NCBI GenBank assembly: GCA_905221605.1
Contig: CAJNDS010001285.1
Span: 1-24,594, forward strand
Length of the DNA stretch: 24,594 nt
Reading direction: 5' to 3'
Origin: Symbiodinium natans
Lineage: Eukaryota; Sar; Dinophyceae; Suessiales; Symbiodiniaceae
Below, piece by piece: positions 8,251 through 18,400 of the stretch (positions are counted from its first letter, which is position 1; each line of letters begins with the position of its first letter). A program made the position numbers and the translations under genes. The notes beneath the pieces were generated by a model that did not search any database, was not told where the DNA came from, and saw nothing but the letters and a program-made list of their open reading frames with translations.

Positions 8251-9216
8251 ATTTTGTGAAGGAGAACTACCTGGAAAGGCCTTCCGCGAGCTGGAAATCC
8301 TTATCCTGGTGCATTTTATGAAAGAGAACTACCTGGAAAGGCCTTCTGCGAGCTGGAAATCCTTATCCTGGTGCATTTTATGAAGGAGAACTACCTGGAA
8401 AGGCCTTCCGCGAGCTGGATATCCTTATCCTGGTGCATTTTATGAAGGAGAACTAACTACCTGGAAAGGCCTTCCGCGAGCTGGAAATCCTTATCCTGGT
8501 GCATTTTATGAAGGAGAACTACCTGGAAAGGCCTTCCGCGAGCTGGAAATCCTTATCCTGGTGCATTTTATGAAGGAGAACTACCTGAAAAGGCCTTCCG
8601 CGAGCTGGCAATCCTTATCCTGGTGCATTTTATGAAGGAGAACTGCCTGGAAAGGCCTTCCGCGAGCTGGAAATCATTGGAAATCCTTATCCTGGTGCAA
8701 TTCATGAAAGAGAACTACCTGGAAAGGCCTTCCGCGAGCTGGAAATCCTTATCCTGGCGCATTTTATGAAGGAGAACTACCTGGAAAGGCCTTCCGCGAG
8801 CTGGAAATCCTTATCCGGTGCATTTTATGAAGGAGAACTACCTGGAAAGGCCTTCCGCGAGGTTGAAATCGTTATCCTGGTGCATTTTATGAAGGAGAAC
8901 TACCTGGAAAGGCCTTCCGCAAGCTGGAATGGTGCATTTTATGAAGGAGAACTACCTGGAAAGGCCTTCCGCGAGCTTGAAATCCTTATCCTGGTGCATT
9001 TTATGAAGGAGAACTACCTGGAAAGGCCTTCCGCGAGCTGGAAATCCTTATCCTGGTGCATTTTATGAAGGAGATCCACCTGGAAAGGCTTTCCGAGCTG
9101 GAAATCCTTATCCTGGTGCATTTTCTGAAAGAGAACTACCTCGAAAGGCCTTCCGCGAGCTGGAAATCCTTATCCTGGTGCATTTTATGAAGGAGAACTA
9201 CCTGGAAAGGCCTTCC
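8251..9216. repeat. Minisatellite B (62-bp unit), block B1
   Basis: The unit runs attttatgaaggagaactac - ctggaaaggccttccgcgag - ctggaaatccttatcctggtgc, 62 bp, about 15-16 units, some shortened. The period is not a multiple of 3, so translation moves through all three frames and meets the TTA-TGA stop. The many short ORFs are therefore by-products. The block enters from A through cccgacccac/attttgtg and leaves through ccttcc/cttggcag. Confidence 0.93.
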
Positions 9217-10413
9217 CTTGGCAGCATTCACACAGGCCCTGATCACATCCCGACCCAATTAGGGAGGGGAACGCAAAGGCTCCATGGCTGCATTTACACA
9301 GGCCCTCATCACATCCCGACCCAATTAGGTAGGGGAATGCAAGGCTCCTTGGCTGCATTTACACAGGCCCTGATCACATCCCGACCCAATTAGGGAGGTG
9401 AATACAAAGGCTCCTGGGCTGCATTTACACAGGCCCTCATCACATCCTGACCCAATTCGGAAGGTGAACACAAGGCTCCTTGGCTGCATTTACACAGGCC
9501 CTGATCACATCCTGACCCAGTTAGGGAGAGAAACAAAAGGCTCCTTGGCTGCATTTACACAGGCCTTGATCACATCCCGACCCAATTAGGGAGGTGACTA
9601 CAAAGGCTCCTTGGCAGCATTCACACAGGCCCTGATCACATCCCGACCCAATTAGGGAGGGGAATGCAAGGCTCCTTGGCTGCATTTACACAGGCCCTGA
9701 TCACACCCCGACCCAATTAGGGAGAATCACAAGGCTCCTTGGCTGCATTTACACAGGCCCTGGTCACATCCCGACCCAATTAGGGAGGTGAACCCTGGTC
9801 ACATCCCGACTCAATTAGGGAGGGGAATGCAAGGCTCCTTGGCTGCGTTTAGACAGGCCCTGATCACATCCCGACCCAATTAGGGAGATGAACACAAGCC
9901 TCCTTGGCAGCATTTTCACAGGCCCTGATCACATCCCGACCCAATTAGGGAAGGGAATGCAATGCTTCTTGGCAGCATTCACACAGGCCCTGATCACATC
10001 CGGACCCAATTCGGGAAGGGAATGCAAGGCTCCTTGGCTGCAGTCACACCACATCCGGACCCAAATTAGGGAAGGGAATGCAAGGCTCCTTGGCTGCATT
10101 TACACAGGCTTTCGTGACCCAATTAGGGAGGGGAATGATAGGCTCCGTGGCAATTAAGGAGGGGAATGCAAAGCTCCTTGGCTGCGTCTACACAGCCCTG
10201 ATCACATTCCGACCCAATTCGGCATCCCGACCCAATTAAGGAGGGAAACGCAAGGCTCCTTGGCTGCATTTACACAGGCCCTGATCACATCCCGACCCAA
10301 TTAGGGAGGGGAACGCAAGGCTCCTCGCTGCATTTACACAGGCCCTGATCACATTCCGACCCAATGAGGGGAATGCAAGAATTTACACAGGCCCGGATCA
10401 CACCCCGACCCAC
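9217..10413. repeat. Minisatellite A, block A2
   Basis: About 18 units of the 66-bp repeat, cleaner than A1. The last ~400 bases (including the variants agtcacaccacatccgg, tttcgtgaccc and ctccgtggcaatta) match the end of A1 nearly base for base. This shows that A-end plus B-start duplicate as one piece. Confidence 0.92.
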
Positions 10414-11315
10414 ATTTTGTGAAGGAGAACTACCTGGAAAGGCCTTCCGCGAGCTGGAAATCCTTATCCTGGTGCATTTTATGAAAGAGAACTACCTGGA
10501 AAGGCCTTCTGCGAGCTGGAAATCCTTATCCTGGTGCATTTTATGAAGGAGAACTACCTGGAAAGGCTTTCCGCGAGCTGGATATCCTTATCCTGGTGCA
10601 TTTTATGAAGGAGAACTACCTGGAAAGGCCTTCCGCGCGAGCTGGAAATCCTTATCCTGGTGCATTTTATGAAGGAGAACTACCTGAAAAGGCCTTCCGC
10701 GAGCTGGAAATCCTTATCCTGGTGCATTTTATGAAGGAGAACTGCCTGGAAAGGCCTTCCGCGAGCTGGAAATCATTGGAAATCCTTATCCTGGTGCAAT
10801 TTATGAAAGAGAACTACCTGGAAAGGCCTTCCGCGAGCTGGAAATCCTTATCCTGGCGCATTTTATGAAGGAGAACTACCTGGAAAGGCCTTCCGCGAGC
10901 TGGAAATCCTTATCCGGTGCATTTTATGAAGGAGAACTACCTGGAAAGGCCTTCCGCGAGGTTGAAATCGTTATCCTGGTGCATTTTATGAAGGAGAACT
11001 ACCTGGAAAGGCCTTCCGCAAGCTGGAATGGTGCATTTTATGAAGGAGAACTACCTGGAAAGGCCTTCCGCGAGCTTGAAATCCTTATCCTGGTGCATTT
11101 TATGAAGGAGAACTACCTGGAAAGGCCTTCCGCGAGCTGGAAATCCTTATCCTGGTGCATTTTATGAAGGAGAACCACCTGGAAAGGCTTTCCGAGCTGG
11201 AAATCCTTATCCTGGTGCATTTTCTGAAAGAGAACTACCTCGAAAGGCCTTCCGCGAGCTGGAAATCCTTATCCTGGTGCATTTTATGAAGGAGAACTAC
11301 CTGGAAAGGCCTTCC
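10414..11315. repeat. Minisatellite B, block B2
   Basis: About 14-15 units of the 62-bp repeat. The same rare variants occur in the same order as in B1: a cattgg insertion unit, a shortened ggaatggtgc unit, and a gaggttgaaatcg unit. The copy therefore arose by duplication of a block and not by independent expansion. Confidence 0.93.
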
Positions 11316-12565
11316 CTTGGCAGCATTCACACAGGCCCTGATCACATCCCGACCCAATTAGGGAGGGGAACGCAAAGGCTCCATGGCTGCATTTACACAG
11401 GCCCTCATCACATCCCGACCCAATTAGGGAGGGGAATGCAAAGGCTCCTGGGCTGCATTTACACAGGCCCTCATCACATCCTGACCCAATTCGGGAGGTG
11501 AACACAAGGCTCCTTGGCTGCATTTACACAGGCCCTGATCACATCCTGACCCAATTAGGGAGAGAAACAAAAGGCCCCTTGGCTGCATTTACACAGGCCT
11601 TGATCACATCCCGACCCAATTAGGGAGGTGACTACAAAGGCTCCTTGGCAGCATTCACACAGGCCCTGATCACATCCCGACCCAATTAGGGAGGGGAATG
11701 CAAGGCTCCTTGGCTGCATTGACACAGGCCCTGATCACATCCCGACCCAATTAGGGAGAATCACAAAGCTCCTTGGCTGCATTTACACAGGTCTTGATCA
11801 CATCCCGACCCAATTAGGGAGGTGAATACAAAGGCTCCTTGGCTGCAGTTACACAGGCCCTGATCACATCCCGACCCAATTAGGGAGGGAAATACAAGGC
11901 TCCTTGGCTGCATTTACACAGGCCCTGATCACATCCTGACCCAATTAGGAAGAGAAACACAAGGCTCCTTGGCTGCATTTACACAGCCCTTGATCACATC
12001 CCGACCCAATTAGGGAGGTAAATACAAAGGCTCCTTGGCTGCATTTACACAGGCCCTGGTCACATCCCGACCCAATTAGGGAGGGGAATGGCTGCATTTA
12101 CACAGGCCCTGATCACATCCCGACCCAATTAGGGAGGGGAATGCAAGGCTCCTTGGCTGCATTGACACAGGCCCTGATCACATCCCGACCCACTTAGGGA
12201 GAATCACAAGGCTCCTTGGCTGCATTTACACAGGTCTTGATCACATCCCGACCCAATTAGGGAGGTGAATACAAAGGCTCCTTGGCTGCATTTACACAGT
12301 GGCAATTAAGGAGGGGAATGCAAAGCTCCTTGGCTGCGTCTACACAGCCCTGATCACATTCCGACCCAATTCGGCATCCCGACCCAATTAAGGAGGGAAA
12401 CGCAAGGCTCCTTGGCTGCATTTACACAGGCCCTGATCACATCCCGACCCAATTAGGGAGGGGAACGCAAGGCTCCTCGCTGCATTTACACAGGCCCTGA
12501 TCACATCCCGACCCAATGAGGGGAATGCAAGAATTTACACAGGCCCGGATCACACCCCGACCCAC
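11316..12565. repeat. Minisatellite A, block A3
   Basis: About 19 units. The entry junction from B2 (ccttcc/cttggcagcattcac) is identical to the B1-to-A2 junction. Near 12298 the array jumps from a normal unit (ttacacag) straight into the tggcaattaaggagg variant, omitting variant units present in A2. This looks like an internal recombination breakpoint. Confidence 0.92.
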
Positions 12566-14272
12566 ATTTTGTGAAGGAGAACTACCTGGAAAGGCCTTCC
12601 GCGAGTTGGTACATCCTTATCCTGGTGCATTTTATGAAAGAGAACTACCTGGAAAGGCCTTCTGCGAGCTGGAAATCCTTATCCTGGTGCATTTTGTGAA
12701 GGAGAACTACCTGGAAAGGCCTTCCGCGAGTTGGTACATCCTTATCCTGGTGCATTTTATGAAAGAGAACTACCTGGAAAGGCCTTCTGCGAGCTGGAAA
12801 TCCTTATCCTGGTGCATTTTATGAAGGAGAACTACCTGGAAAGGCCTTCCGCGAGCTGGATATCCTTATCCTGGTGCATTTTATGAAGGAGAACTACCTG
12901 GAAAGGCCTTCCGCGCGAGCTGGAAATCCTTATCCTGGTGCATTTTATGAAGGAGAACTACCTGAAACGGCCTTCCGCGAGCTGGCAATCCTTATCCTGG
13001 TGCATTTTATGAAGGAGAACTGCCTGGAAAGGCCTTCCGCGAGCTGGAAATCATTGGAAATCCTTATCCTGGTGCAATTCATGAAAGAGAACTACCTGGA
13101 AAGGCCTTCCGCGAGCTGGAAATCCTTATCCTGGTGCATTTTATGAAGGAGAACTACCTGGAAAGGCCTTCCGCGAGCTGGAAATCCTTATCCGGTGCAT
13201 TTTATGAAGGAGAACTACCTGGAAAGGCCTTGCGCGAGGTTGAAATCGTTATCCTGGTGCATTTTATGAAGGAGAACTACCTGGAAAGGCCTTCCGCAAG
13301 CTGGAATGGTGCATTTTATGAAGGAGAACTACCTGGAAAGGCCTTCCGCGAGCTGAAAATTTTATGAAGGAGAACTACCTGGAAAGGCCTTCCGCGAGCT
13401 GGAAATCCTATCCTGGTGCATTTTATGAAGGAGAACTACCTGGAAAGGCTTCCGAGCTGGAAATCCTTATCCTGGTGCATTTTCTGAAAGAGAACTACCT
13501 GGAAAGGCCTTCCGCGAGCTGGAAATCCTTATCCTGGTGCATTTTATGAAGGAGAACTACCTGGAAAGGCCTTCCGCGAGCTGGAAATCATTATCCTGGT
13601 GCTTTTTTCTGAAGAAGAACTACCTGGAAAGGCCTTCCGCAAGCTGGAAATCCTTATCCTGGTGCATTTTGTGAAGGAGAACTACCTGGAAAGGCCTTCC
13701 GCGAGCTGGAAATCCTTATCCTGGTGCATTTTATGAAGGAGAACTACCTGGAAAGGCCTTCCGCGAGCTGGGGAAATCCTTTATCCTGGTGCATTTTATG
13801 AAGGAGAACTACCTGGAAAGGCCTTCCGCGAGCTGGATATCCTTATCCTGATGCATTTTATGAAGGAGAACTACCTGGAAAGGCCTTCTGCGGGCTGGAA
13901 ATCATTATCCTGGTGCATTTTATGAAGGAGAACTACCTGGAAAGGCCTTCCGCGAGCTGGATATCCTTATCCTGGTGTATTTTATGAAGGAGAACTACCT
14001 GTAAAGGCCTTCCGCAAGCTGGAAATCCTTATCCTGGTGCATTTTATGAAGGAGAACTACCTGGAAAGGCCTTCCGCGAGCTGGAAATCCTTATCCTGGT
14101 GCATTTTATGAAGGAGAACTACCTGAAAAGGCCTTCCGCGAGCTGCAAATCTACCTGGAAAGGACTTCCGCGAGCTGGAAATCATTTTCCTGGTGCATTT
14201 TTTGAAGGAGAACTATTTGGAAAGGCCTTCCGCGAGCTGGAAATCCTTATCCTGGTGCATTTTATGAAGGGC
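12566..14272. repeat. Minisatellite B, block B3
   Basis: The longest B block, about 27 units. It starts with the standard attttgtgaagg junction, contains an extra local duplication of the gagttggtacatcc unit, repeats the B1/B2 variant series, and then extends about 700 bases further. The last units degenerate (for example around 14140-14220) before single-copy sequence begins at about 14273. Confidence 0.92.
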
Positions 14273-14604
14273 AGAACATCTGTTTCACGCCAATCTTCGT
14301 TCGCCCTGACTCTCAAAATTCCACAAAAACGGCCGGTCATGGGCTACTCGCTTCTTCTGTGCATTGTTGAGCCATGTTGCACCTCTTTCTTGAGCTTGTG
14401 GGAAGGTAGGGACGGCCGAGCCTTCCCGTGCTTTTTGTTGCTTGTGCAGCGCGCTTGGGCTCAATTCGAATCGTTTTAAAGTCTTCATCCGTGTCCCGCT
14501 GCGGCCAGGCACCATTGGGGTACAAATCTCAATCGTCGCAGCTGTTCGTTTCGTTTTTGGAACATGGCCGCTGTCTTGTTTCTCAGGTCGACTGGTGCGA
14601 CAGC
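14273..14604. other. Sequence between minisatellite B3 and the 205-aa ORF
   Basis: The minisatellite stops near 14272 and composition becomes GC-balanced and non-repetitive. The frame of the downstream ORF is open back to a GTG at 14428, but no ATG occurs in it before 14605. A pyrimidine-rich stretch ending cttgtttctcag at about 14586, followed by gtcgactgg, resembles a 3' splice acceptor. The first exon of the downstream gene could therefore lie here; this is an inference. The 5' end of the transposon may also fall in this stretch, but no terminus is identifiable. Confidence 0.45.
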
Positions 14605-15222
14605 ATGCTCGAAGACATGTGCGAGGACTTGGAGAGCATAGACCACTCGATTCGCGACTCCGAACAGGCGGACTTCGAGGACGGGTTCGACGACTGGGAC
14701 TGGGTCGACAGTGAGATGCAGCTCGAAGCCGAGGAAGATGCGCGTGAGAGAGTACAGTGGAGCAAAGAAATGAAAATCCAGAATGAATACCGCCAGCGTC
14801 TCGCCAACATGACGGTGAAGTACCTGAACATGCAAGGTAGCGAAATCCACACCTCGAAGCCTTATCCACTCTGCCATGTCGAACCGTGCGAGTCTTTCCG
14901 GGAAGCCTGGCTGCACACTTTGCACGAAGGAAACAGCCCAGATCGCTGTCTCTCCCTGCGCCAACTACGTCTCAGACGACAAGAAATTAAGAAGGCTATC
15001 CCGGCGGAAACGCTGCAATATCGCAGCGCCAGGGAAGTCTTGCTTCACGATTTGGACAGCGGTCCTGCAGGACCCATCCCCCTCGACACCACGAAGCTGG
15101 TATTGGGCGGGGACGTGATCACAGACACCTGGAGCTGGCGTGAACTGTTGGGTCACAGCTTGAGCAACGACGTCGTGCACGTGCAAGTTGTCTACATCTC
15201 AGAGAAAGCCACAGGCCCGTAG
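14605..15222 (+). CDS. Unassigned 205-aa acidic protein upstream of Helitron gene
   Basis: I do not recognise this protein. The first ATG in the open frame is at 14605, giving 205 aa; the frame extends upstream without ATG. The N-terminal ~45 residues are strongly acidic (M-L-E-D-M-C-E-D-L-E-S, then F-E-D-G-F-D-D-W-D-W). A likely charged helix follows (about 45-75, ending L-A-N-M-T-V-K-Y-L-N-M-Q), then a basic patch (L-R-L-R-R-Q-E-I-K-K) and a C-terminal stretch L-V-L-G-G-D-V then V-V-H-V-Q-V-V-Y. It has the same strand as the Rep/helicase ORF and ends 215 bases before it, so it may be an accessory gene of the transposon or a host gene next to the insertion. The equivalent region of copy 1 is outside the window. 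A C-terminal ubiquitin-like fold is possible but unsupported. Confidence 0.5.
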   Translation: MLEDMCEDLESIDHSIRDSEQADFEDGFDDWDWVDSEMQLEAEEDARERVQWSKEMKIQNEYRQRLANMTVKYLNMQGSEIHTSKPYPLCHVEPCESFREAWLHTLHEGNSPDRCLSLRQLRLRRQEIKKAIPAETLQYRSAREVLLHDLDSGPAGPIPLDTTKLVLGGDVITDTWSWRELLGHSLSNDVVHVQVVYISEKATGP

Positions 15223-15437
15223 AGCTACCCATGTGAGTACGTTATGTCTCAGCAAGACAAGCCTGCAGAGCTCCAGTGTGTGCCACGAGAAAGAAACTGA
15301 GCAGCGAGCAAAAGGCAGGACAGCTTTGTAAGTGCTCGAGCATGGCTTCTCAAGTTGCTTCACTGAGCCTGCTTGCAGTGTTTCGGATACAGCCCCTAGG
15401 TGCAGAATAGAGAGCTGAGGATTCAGGATTCGTTGCC
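15223..15437. other. Spacer between the 205-aa ORF and Helitron copy 2
   Basis: This is 215 bases without a gene. It contains catgtgagtacg at about 15229, which resembles a splice donor, and gcttgcag ending at 15378, which resembles an acceptor used in cis- or trans-splicing. An in-frame stop (TAG, 15408-15410) closes the Rep/helicase frame upstream, so the ATG at 15438 is its first possible start. No TATA-type promoter is evident. Confidence 0.4.
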
Positions 15438-18400
15438 ATGGCCCCTTGTCATCGGTGCGGCTTCGGGACAAGGAGCGGCAGAGGACAGGGATGGTGCAGC
15501 AATCCGCAGTGCCGCCAAGCCGAAAAAGAGGAGTGCCTGGCCCAGAAGAGCGCAGAGAAAATTGCTCGGCAGCAACAACGGGCAGCGCAGGGAGCGGGCA
15601 GTCGTGGACCCTTGCGCGAAGAGAACAGCAGAAAGGCAGAGCGCCGACAGCTGCATGAGGAAAGGGCGCGGGCAAAGGCAGATGAGGAAGCAGGCGGCCG
15701 TGGACCTTTGCGTGAAGAAGACAGCAAAGAAGCAGAGCGCCGACAGCTGCGTGAGGCAAGGGCACGGGCAAAGGCAGAGGAGGAAGCGGGCGGCCGTGGA
15801 CCTTTGCGGGAAGAAGACAGCAAAGAAGCAGAGCGCCGACAGCTGCGTGAGGCAAGGGCGCGGGCAAAGGCAGAGGAGGAAGCGGGCGGCCGTGGACCTT
15901 TGCGGGAAGAAGACAGCAAAGAAGCAGAGCGCCGACAGCTGTGTGAGGCAAGGGCGCGGGCAAAGGCAGAGGAGGAAGCGGGCGGGCGTGGACCTTTGCG
16001 GGAAGAAGACAGCAAAGAAGCAGAGCGCCGACAGCTGCGTGAGGCAAGGGAGCGGGCAAAGGCAGAGGAGGGAGTGGGCGGCCGAGGGCCCAGGCCCATC
16101 GCCTCGGAGATCCAGCAGCAGGGCTACCCTTTTCCAGACGAGGACACCTTGACCCAGGAGCAGGCACAAGCCCATTACTTGGCTTTTGCGCGGAGCTGGA
16201 GTAGATTTGGCCTTTCTCGCGTGTGCCAGAAGTGCCAGACTCTAACACCAGGGAGGCACTGCAGAACAGCCAAAGGAAGTGGCCAGCTGCTCTGCAGGAA
16301 TTGCCGCGAGAATCGCACCAAGGTGGTTTTGCCAATCCCGGCCCCCATCCCAGAAGCACTGCAAAGTCTGCAACCCATGGAGCATCTCCTCGCCATGGCA
16401 CGCATCTCGCAGGTCTTGTTGGACAAGCTGCCATCAGGCGGCCCGAGCGCGCAGTGGGGTCGCATGTACGCAGTGCTCATGCAGGATCCTTTCATCTGCG
16501 ACGTCCTCGAAGGCGCCACTTTGGAAGAAGACGGTACAGTGCTGGTCGAGGGCGTGGACGGCATGACCGCATCACCAGCGCGTTTGGAGCACCTACACGC
16601 GGCCTTGCAGGCCTTGAAGGAACTGCACTGCCTCTATCAACGGAGCCCGGCAGTGGACAGAGCTCTGGCGAGAATGGCTGCCATCCTCGCCAACAAGACA
16701 TCTGCTGCGGCTGCGGTGCCAACAGACCCACTTGCGGGAACAGAAGCAAACCAAGAGATCGAGATGACATACCTGGTGCCGAAGCAATTCCAGGCCCCAA
16801 AAGCCGAAGCCGACGTACAAGATTTGCGAAAAGTGCGAGGATCCGCAGACCTCAGCGATGGCATGGATGCAAAATTCTTCCCACACTTGTTTCCCAGCGG
16901 CACAGGAGGCTGGCAGAACGACAACGGGAGCTTTTCCCAATATGCCCGGAAGCGTCTGCTGAGCCTGGATTCCCGCTTCGAAGCGTCCACGGCCTACATC
17001 ATGTGGCTGCTGGAGATGCAGACCAAGAAGCGACTTTCCGGAAACATCAACGTCCGGATCGGCAACCAGCGGGTGCCCTACGGCAGTAGCGACTACGAGA
17101 ACGGTAGCCGTCAGGTGTACGCTGCCTTGCGGGACATGCCTGGTACGCAGCCGTACCTGTATGCCAAGAAGGGAGTGGCGCTCAACATGTACGAGCAGCT
17201 TGGCCCTCCCAACTTCTTCATGACACTGTCCTGCCACGCGCGCCAGCCTGCGTTGCTCCTCGCGGCTATCTCGGCACGGTTGCTGCGGCTGCATCCCGAC
17301 CGCCCTCAAGCAGAACTGGAGCAGCACGCTGCAGAGATCCTATTCCGCTACCAGAATGACAAGAACTTCACTTGGGATGGGTTGTCGCCCAACCAGTTGT
17401 GCAACCAGCAGCCGGCAGTGGTAGCGCGACAATTCATGCACCAAGTCTGTCAGCTGATGTGGTGGCTGTCCAGCACGCGCGGTCCGAAAGTCCACCTGCA
17501 CGAAGATGCTGATCCACAAGATGGAGTCGAGGAGAACGACTGCGAGGACGTGGAGGACGACGCCCAGGCACCCGCCACGGATTTTGCAGGCCTTCATCGC
17601 CGCATGCGCAAGGAACGGCCTCCTTTCAAAGTGTTGGACTACATCATTCGCATAGAATGGCAAAAGCGGGGCTACCCCCACGCTCACATCCTGCTTTGGA
17701 TCGAAGAGTGGGCCAAAGCAAAGCAGCAGCCAGACAAGATGGCGCCCGACGACGAAGACTCCGAACAAGCAGCAGAGACACCGGTTCCAGACTGGTCTGA
17801 CGATGAGGCCATGGAGAACTTCATCCCCAGGTGTGCGGAGGACCTCAGCGACAAGTACATCTGCACCAAGTCCCCGAACACGTGGCGCCAATCCCACCGC
17901 GTACCACCCAGAGATAGAGAAGTGAACGCAAAGCTGTCCGCAGAGGTGGTGCACAACCACACGCCATATTGCGGCATGTACTCAGAAGGCGCCTGTCGAT
18001 TTGGATTTCCACATGATGCAGAGCCCCGGACTCGGCGTCGAACATCGCAGGAGCAGTACGCCAACAGCCGCTGGAAGAGCAGCCTTGCGACGAGACGAGT
18101 GAATGGAGACAGCATGATGGGACAGTACAACATTCGAATCTTGAGAAGGTGGAGGGCAAGCATGGACCTGCAGGTCATCTGCGAGCTCACCAGCGTCAGT
18201 CGGTACATACTGGGCTACACTTTCAAGTCGGAGGAGGATCGCGAAGCGCAGCGGCGAATGGAAAACATCCTTGCCATCCTAACAAGTCAGAGCGCAGGCG
18301 CCGGCCTCGACAATCAGAAGATCTACAAGGCAGCCCACGCGGCGTTGCAGGGCAGGACCACGTCGACCTTCGAGGCATGCCACCTTCTGCTGGGCTTCCC

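Noticed and set aside
6341-12565. CRISPR array
   Set aside because: Units are contiguous 62-66-bp tandem repeats without unique spacers, in a eukaryotic context.
8251-14272. Repeated peptides of the type M-K-E-N-Y-L-E-R-P-S as a repeat protein
   Set aside because: The 62-bp period shifts frame at each unit and meets a TGA every third pass, so no frame stays open beyond about 100 codons.
15223-15437. Intron joining the 205-aa ORF to the Rep/helicase ORF
   Set aside because: A donor-like gtgagt and an acceptor-like ttgcag exist, but the 205-aa ORF stops at 15222 before the donor, and a further stop at 15408 closes the downstream frame.
15199-16434. Long minus-strand ORF (411 aa) and other overlapping ORFs over the Helitron N-terminus
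   Set aside because: They are shadows of the 96-bp in-frame repeat, which lacks stops in several frames; they have low-complexity Leu/Pro/Arg/Ser composition and no domain, while the plus-strand frame continues into Helitron motifs.
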